Shown here piece after piece: positions 57,830 through 64,000 of a DNA stretch of 64,000 nucleotides. This DNA comes from Tachypleus tridentatus. Lineage: Eukaryota; Arthropoda; Merostomata; Xiphosura; Limulidae. The notes beneath the pieces are model-generated. The model was not told where the DNA came from. It saw only the letters and a list, made by a program, of their open reading frames with translations, and ran no database searches. The position numbers were made by a program, and so were the translations under genes. Location: positions 47,114,782 to 47,178,781 of the forward strand of contig NC_134833.1 of the NCBI RefSeq assembly GCF_004210375.1, in the 5' to 3' direction. Within the stretch, counting starts at the first letter, position 1; every line of letters starts with the position of its first letter.

Positions 57830-59206
57830 ACTTGCCCAAACTTTCATTGTGTTATTGATCAAGTAGCTTTGTGTGTGAAATCAGTGAAACAAAACGAAGT
57901 TTTTAAACTTGTTAAGTTACAAACATGATAAGAGGAGGAAACAAAACTCTTTTACATCGGCAGCTGAAGCAGTTTTTGATGGATATGGAGGCAGAATATG
58001 GGGATTTGGCTCTTTATAACCAAGTAAGCTGGTTCAGTGCCGAGAAGTGTCTTGAACGATTCTTTGGAATAAGGAAAGAACTCCCTGCATTCAATGATCG
58101 GTTTGTTTCATCGGATACAACATAATTGGAAGAAGAGCTCAAAAGCAAGAATTTTCTGAAACAACTGGCTTTTCTCACAGACATCACCACTCACCTTAAC
58201 GATCTCAACCTGAAGCTCCAGAAGTGGAACCAGATGGTATTAGTTTTAATGGGAAACATAAATGAGTTTCGAAATAAGTTAAGAATTTTCAAAATTTGTT
58301 TAGAAAACAACGACTTGGCCCACTTTCCAAGTTCTCAGCATTTAACAGAACAGTTCAAAGATGACGAACCACTTGATTTTTCAGAATTTTGTGTAAATAT
58401 TGTAGATATCTTAGATGAGTTTAATGCAAGATTCTAAGAATCTGAAATGCTAAAAAGCAGGATAGAGCTGTTCAATAATCCTCTTTGTGTTGACATAGAA
58501 AATCAACAAGCTAACGTTCAACATGAAATATATGGTTTGCAAACCAGGCAAGAAAAAGGACCAGATTTCATTAAACTACTTTCAAAAAATCGATTTCCTA
58601 ATCTGCATGCTTTTGGACACAAAATGACATCAATGTTTGGTAACACATACATATGTAAAAGTGTGTTTTCCCCTATGAAATTCATTAAGAACCACAACAG
58701 AAGTCGCCTCATGGATTCTTCTCTGCTTCACCTCCTGAGATTAGCTATGACAGAACTGCATGTCGACATACCCGCTTTGGTCAGTGCTGCTGAGCGACCT
58801 CAAAGTTGACATTGAAAATTTTAAGTCCGTACTATGTTAAATATCATAGATATGTTTCCTATTCTAGTTTTTTATACATGAAGCATTTTTTTAATAAGTT
58901 AACTTATTACGTAATTGAACACGTTTAAATTACATTTTCCTTTTATTTTTACAATGAAATACATCTTTTTTGACAAATATGCCGGTCCAAATATCATGTA
59001 ACGTAAAGTAAGTCACATTCAGATTAACTCCTTCCCAAATCGTAACTATTTTTACCGTGTTGAAAGGACATAAATTAACCATACCATGGAAATATTCACT
59101 CTTTATTTTACATTAGGTAATACACCAACAAGCCCTAATTTGAAAAAAAATTAATGCCGCCCACCACTAGACTCGTGAATATGGTTGTGGCCCTCGGGAA
59201 CTCCTG
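57830..59206 (+). pseudogene. hAT-type transposase (GTF2IRD2/Charlie8-like), interrupted
   Basis: A first block, FHCVIDQVALCVKSVKQNEV (57,842-57,901), is followed after a frameshift by one frame running 57,925-58,809 with only two in-frame stops (58,123 and 58,435). Segments: QFLMDMEAEYGDLALYNQVS and WFSAEKCLERFF (hAT core), FLTDITTHLNDLNLKLQKWN (58,171-58,230), and FPNLHAFGHKMTSMFGNTYI (near 58,590-58,650, dimerisation region). It resembles the transposase relics captured in vertebrate GTF2IRD2 and FAM200-type genes. A probable hAT terminus, reverse complement 'caggagttcccgagggccac', ends at 59,206, followed by 'gcctagaa'. No left end was found. Confidence 0.75.
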
Positions 59207-59340
59207 GCCTAGAACATAAACTAAATTATCTTAAACACGGAATAAATGAGCGTTTCTCTTTTAATTAATTTCTAGCTTCCGTCTATATATCTTTATCGCC
59301 CCAGTTATCTTGATACGGTTTGCATATAGTTCCCAGATTA
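59207..59340 (+). pseudogene. Penelope-like element C-terminal tail (copy B)
   Basis: Counterpart of 32,429-32,560: a broken frame with LEHKLNYLKHGINERFSFN fits the last residues after the GIY-YIG nuclease. The nuclease itself is missing because homology with copy A begins exactly at 59,207. Confidence 0.55.
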
Positions 59341-60547
59341 TTATTATTCCTGTTATTAAGCTGCCATTTGATCATTTCTCGAACTGATGTTTATTAGTTT
59401 TTTGTTTCATTTCAATTTCTAAAATCAAATTTATATCACTTCAATACTTGTTTTCTGTTTGCAATTCTTCCTAGAACTACATCAACAATGTTTTATAACT
59501 ATTTTTATAAACATGCTCCACGCAGTACGAACGTCATTTACAATCTCTTCTTTCTAATATCTCAACGAATTTGTCTAGCCTATTTATTCTTTGTAACTCG
59601 TTTTAAAACTGCATGTTGTAAGGCTTTTGCTTGAACATTCCAAATTAATAAAAAGTTTTTTATCAAATATATGTGCATATACTTATTTTGAATATTTTTA
59701 ATGTTTCATTATTTTTAAACGTCTTTCGGTCTTTTCCACTGCTTGTCGTTTTTAATGGCTTAATATTATTTTGATTTTGTGACAGGTGAAAGTTTACGCT
59801 GTAACGTGATTCTATTTAAAGCTTCTCATTTAAAGATCTTCGTTAAACTGCAAAATTAGGGACGGATATGGTTTATCATCCTGGTTGAGGGTTATGCAGT
59901 GGGCTAACAATCTACTCCCTTAAAAACCACCCTGTTAATGAATCCGCAAGTGATTGCGACCCTATGTGCCTTCAAGGAATCGAGAGGCATTAATATAATA
60001 ATAAATTAAGCCTAACTGTATTTCTATAGCGCTTTGGAACTATAAGACTAGGTAGGCTTAACTTTATTCTGTACAATATAATTCACGTCTTTATTATTAT
60101 TATTTCTGATATTATTATGAAAGATTATTTATTTTAATAACTAAAAGATAATCACGTATTTTAATAATTACATATAATATTATTAGAAAAGTAATATGAA
60201 CAGTGAATGAAGTTAACTTTACAATAAGTTTATTCTTTTAGAATTAATTGTATGTTAGTTAAAATTTTCGTGAAATAAAGTATCAGAAATTAAAAAGATA
60301 ACCATTACATTCTAATATGTAATGAATTTTTTAAATTTCTAAATTAAGACACAAGTAATAAGAACAGATATTTTATGCAGTGTTTAAGAGATTTAGAACA
60401 AAGTGTGGCACAAAACTGTCAAAACGAATATATAAATCAGTAGATCATTTCTTACGGTAAAGGACAAAGAGATTGTTTATTTGAGCATCTAAAAATAAAG
60501 TTATTGTATGTTTCTGTCTCGCATTTAAGTTTATATGTGTATGTTGT
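59341..60547. other. Copy B non-coding stretch with a private insert and the empty Tc1 site
   Basis: Aligned with 32,561-34,326 of copy A. A private block at about 59,857-60,000 ('gggttatgcagtgggctaac', 'gtgattgcgaccctatgtgc') is absent from A. It resembles, from memory, leader sequence of RTE-type LINEs common in invertebrates. The intact TA site of A's Tc1 is at 60,429-60,434. No gene is present. Confidence 0.55.
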
Positions 60548-60930
60548 GTTTGTTTAGATTCTAAACTTTAGAAGTGCAAAGCTAAACAATGGGCTATCTG
60601 TTCTCTGCCCACGATGGGAATCGAAACCCGGTTTTAAGCCGTGTGAGTATGCAGATATATCGTTATGCCATTGGCAAAGATACACAAGGTCTATCGGCAC
60701 TAGGCGTTCCTGATCTAACAGTGTAAGACTAGAGGAAAAACAGCTACTCATCACTACTCAGCCAACTTTTGGGCTAATCTATTATCTATGAATAGTGGGA
60801 TTGATCGTATACTTATAACGCCACCACGGCTAAAAGGGGCGAGCATATTTGGAGTGACGAGGATTTGAACCAGCATCCCTAAAATTGCGAGTCGAGAGCC
60901 CTAATCACCAGGCCATCCGTGCCTGCATGT
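60548..60930 (-). mobile_element. SINE-C followed by SINE-A, same strand (copy B)
   Basis: 60,548-60,670 is the SINE-C also found at 40,841-40,975. From about 60,684 a minus-strand SINE-A continues ('gtgtaagactagaggaaaaa', 'acgccaccacggctaaaagg', 'ggatttgaaccagcatccct') to about 60,930. In copy A only the first 15-20 bp of that SINE-A remain, so A lost it. Confidence 0.75.
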
Positions 60931-61353
60931 TTCGACTTTGAAATAATGCTATATACTGTAGTAATAGATAATACACACTCAAAAATTCATATACTTATAA
61001 GTAACATTATAAAGAATCATCACCGTCGTCTGAGTAGGGAAATCTGCTATGGTAATTGCCTACTGCATAAAGAGACAGTAATTTCGAGTAACGATATACA
61101 ACAGCAAAATGGGGGACCTTGCACATGATAGTTTCCAATTGATGCTCTACAAAAATGCACGAACTCTAGCTTCAAACTAACGTGTTCTGGTACGAATAAT
61201 ATAGATTTTTTTAAGTTTAGGACTTAGAACATTTCGCAGCACTACAACATTAAATTAGTACTCTCTCAGGTTTTGGAAAATTCCATTGCGAGCTCACACT
61301 ACAGAAGATATCACTTGCAATAATTTTATACAGGAATTATAACAGGGATTTCT
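60931..61353. other. Copy B segment missing from copy A
   Basis: No gene or transposon end recognised. Homology with A resumes at 'ttgagcaaactatcaatagt' (61,354). Confidence 0.4.
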
Positions 61354-62410
61354 ATCTTGAGCAAACTATCAATAGTAAATATCCAGCCCTGGTTACGTAT
61401 TGTTTTCCAAATAAACAGTTCACCGATTTACATTTCAAAGATATATAAAGACTTCCGAAAGGAGAAATTCTACAGTGCCAATAAACACACAAAAAAAACA
61501 CATCACAGCCACACAAATACGCCTAGCTATATTATCACCATTCATTTAACATTTAACATACATCCATAGTTTGTATAGCTGTGTGGCTTGCCTTCATTTT
61601 CATCACTAACTGAACTTTTATAGAATGTTTGTTTAACAGGAGCCAAACGCCAGTATTACATAGCGAAACTCAAACTACACCATATGTAAGTTACTAATGA
61701 TACCACTCCTACTCACAACTCGCCTAAAAACACGTATAACCTATTAGATTTAGTAATTGTACCGAACTCGTTATAAACAGAAACTACGAATTTACATAGT
61801 TAAAATTCACGCAATCATTTCCCCATATCATCATGCATGCTTCACACACAGAGAGACCCCCAATGCCGCTAGACTTCCTCACATTCTACTACATTAAAAC
61901 CCATTGGCAGTCATTTTATGGATTCCTTAAAACTCACTTAACACAATAACACATTGTATAAATAGCAAATACGAACTTGATACATGTACACAATATATAA
62001 CAAATACTATTAGCAAGGCAACATAGGATACTAACACTCTTAGTTTCAAGAGAATACTGAAGTAATCACTGGACATTAACCACAAAATACGTTAGTTATA
62101 TAATGTAAGTCCCTGTGAGCCAACAAGGATATTTTTTATGTTCAACCAAATACAATATAATAACACTGCAGTTAAAGCAGATTCACATAAAACAAATATT
62201 TTTGTCCACAATTATGAAACATCTTTCAGCAATTTAAACTCCCCATATTTTAATTCCGAAGACCACAATTAGGTAAATAACTGTCAACGCTTGCCCAACT
62301 CTTTTCACTCTGAGCTTTTCAGCCAACAACTAAAACATTCAATATAACAAAAAGACCCGAAAGGATCAATCCTTTTTGCCACTTCTGTATATCACCTTCG
62401 TAACTAGATC
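61354..62410 (+). pseudogene. Unidentified LINE remnant, 5' part (copy B)
   Basis: Counterpart of 44,344-45,362. A frame at 61,357-61,569 includes INSSPIYISKIYKDFRKEKF, as in copy A. The second peptide seen in A (THWQSFNEFINTYL) is present near 61,900 as THWQSFYGFLKTHL with stops and shifts. Both copies are dead. Confidence 0.4.
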
Positions 62411-63210
62411 CCTTTCCCTAACCTAACATATACTTATCATTTCTATTATAACAACATAGTTGTCTGTAGCATATACAGAAAAAAACTAATTGCAACTGGT
62501 CGAGTTCAAAAACCACTAAATTTAAACATAGAATGTTGCAACAAATGTAAAATTATATTACACACACACAAGCAATCGTCTTTTTGAGGAAAATACTAAT
62601 ACAAAAAGAAGTAGAAATTAAAATGAATAAATGTAAGTTTCTTATAATCATCTTGGACACACGCCTCACGTGGAGAAAGCACGTTCAAAACATACAAACC
62701 TCAATCAACAAGCGTATCAATTACATCAAATTCATTGACGATAAACACACAAAATATATAAAACAATTATATGCCTACTAATATGACATGGAACAATCAG
62801 ATTGGTCGTAAAGCTCTCACTTTAAGAGACAAGACTAACCACGCTTGATTACCAGTACTACAACAAAGCAGTAAAGAAAAAAACCTACAGCTACATTATA
62901 CAAAATCACAAGTACTCTTCTCAAACACGTATCACCATACAATGTATTTCACAAAGAGAAAAGCAAAAAGTAACCAATCACACACACTAACTGAGATTTT
63001 GAAGATTGTTATGTTTTACTTAACTGTCATGTTCATATTTACAGCCAGAGCACAGGAAAGATAGATTATTAGTCCTTCCTGTGAAAGTGGGTTTTCTCAA
63101 TTATATTTGATATTTAAAAAATTATAATACCAACTGGCACTTTACCGATGAAATTTATCTACCATCAATTAAAAACCTGAGTAGAGTACGTATGAACTGG
63201 ATGCTACGGA
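62411..63210 (+). pseudogene. LINE RT-end fragment (copy B)
   Basis: A frame at 62,584-62,781 reads FLIIILDTRLTWRKHVQNIQ, then TSINKRINYI. This matches the motif after the RT palm in many non-LTR retrotransposons ('LG-V-LD-KLTW--H'). The rest of RT is not found. About 500 bp from 62,685 are missing in copy A. The family remains open. Confidence 0.55.
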
Positions 63211-63794
63211 AACATATTTTGGTCCCTTCGCAACAACAACTGACAACTTGAATAACCAGGAGAAAGAAGAAAACCTTTCAACGATTACATCTTCCTGCTT
63301 TCTCAGACCTCCTTCACGGATTTCCAACAAGACAACTATGTTAGGTATAACCTTTTCAGTCAATATGTAATAATCCCTCAAGTCAAACAATTCACTCGTG
63401 AGGTTGAAGGAAAACGACTGCGCACAAGTGTCATGTGGTATTTTATTCTTTTAAACAAAATTTCTGCTATGTTAATTGTTTTTAATCTGTGTAACATGTA
63501 GAATGTCCTACTATCGATAAAATTATCTTTTACGTTATGATTCGTTGTTTACCTTGTTATTATAATAACATAACGTGTTTTCTGATACACAAAAAATATG
63601 AACAGTTACAAAAACAAACTAAATAAATAAAACAACGGAATAACTTACAAAATTATTGAAAATTATAATTTAGATTATAATCATTATGTCACGATATTAC
63701 ACAATAATATTTTAACCATTAATCCACATAACTACCAGTGAGACATAGCACCTTTAGGTGTTTATGACGTTCCCCTCAAAATCTACAAACTGCG
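63211..63794. other. Copy B non-coding stretch, shared with copy A
   Basis: Counterpart of 47,206-47,759, with about 60 bp at 63,421-63,500 aligned poorly. No open frame is conserved between the copies. Confidence 0.5.
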
Positions 63795-64000
63795 GGCTCG
63801 AATGTGGTTTAAGAAAGCATAAGCGCTCTTTATATTATAGGTGTTATTATAGGTGTAAGATCAATTTCACTCTTCGTTAGTAAAAACAGTGTGTGTTTGT
63901 GTTCATTGAGCAAAACCACATTGGATTATATACTGAATCTACCGAAGGGAATCGAACTCCTGAATTTAGCATTTAAAATCTGTAGAATTACCTTTGTAAC
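63795..64000. mobile_element. SINE-B nested in an old SINE-A (copy B), cut by window end
   Basis: Plus-strand SINE-A remains ('gatcaatttcactcttcgtt') followed at about 63,885 by minus-strand SINE-B ('accgaagggaatcgaactcc'). Same arrangement and same junction as 47,760-48,060. Confidence 0.75.

Larger units (their letters stand above)
56470..64000. repeat. Segmental duplication, copy B (runs off the window)
   Basis: Direct-orientation homologue of copy A. It lacks A's Tc1/LINE nest, hAT and truncated LINE, and lacks A's 28,793-32,428. It carries private sequence at 57,453-59,206, 59,857-60,000, 60,700-61,350 and 62,685-63,210, some of which is ancestral and was lost from A. The end of homology is not reached within the window. 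Confidence 0.9.

Noticed and set aside
56470-64000. Duplication read as two copies of one very large transposon
   Set aside because: Shared blocks include several unrelated elements with their own orientation and nesting, and there are no matching terminal repeats at the edges.

Overview
This is AT-rich animal nuclear DNA made almost entirely of transposable-element remains. I find no intact host gene, no rRNA, no believable free-standing tRNA gene, no CRISPR array and no bacterial-type operon. The recurring tRNA-derived SINEs with an (AAAC)n tail look to me like those of horseshoe crabs (Xiphosura: Limulus, Tachypleus, Carcinoscorpius). That assignment rests on memory of the repeats plus general arthropod-like repeat content, and should be confirmed by a search.

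Layout. 1-1,760: minus-strand remains of an RNase H-bearing LINE of the I/Jockey superfamily. 1,770-3,050: a degenerate satellite interrupted by SINEs. 3,280-6,700: very AT-rich DNA with no coding signal. 6,780-9,540: a decayed Ty3/gypsy pol in which integrase precedes reverse transcriptase, followed by a 0.4 kb inverted-repeat element (9,785-10,183). 10-16.6 kb: mostly unassigned DNA with two SINEs. 16.6-20.05 kb: a second copy of the RNase H LINE. 20-26 kb: SINE fragments and several local direct repeats. 26.4-27.8 kb: a third LINE copy, minus strand.

The main feature is a large direct segmental duplication. Copy A runs from about 27,810 to 48,060. Copy B runs from about 56,470 to the window end and probably beyond. 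Both copies contain, in the same order, a gypsy integrase fragment, a Penelope-like element tail, a SINE, the remains of another LINE, and a SINE nested in a SINE. The copies differ by discrete events. Copy A carries a Tc1 transposon (34,327-40,723) that has itself been split by a GC-rich Tx1-clade LINE with a minisatellite 3' tail. Copy B keeps the uninterrupted TA target of that Tc1. Copy A also carries a hAT element with 16-bp perfect terminal repeats and an 8-bp target duplication (41,205-43,256), and a truncated RNase H LINE (45,363-46,927) whose empty site is in copy B. Copy B has its own SINE and hAT-derived sequence at the point where about 3.6 kb is missing relative to copy A.

Between the copies (48-56.4 kb) lie a Tc1-type terminus, a complete SINE with target duplication, a 68-bp tandem duplication and a 1.5 kb tandem duplication that includes a SINE.

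No genes here work together as a functional system. Every coding region I recognise is a transposon gene broken by frameshifts or stops. I did not find a previously undescribed biological system. The value of the window is its readable insertion and deletion chronology, the unusual pol order of the gypsy element, and a few unnamed repeats. SINE names A, B and C are my own labels.
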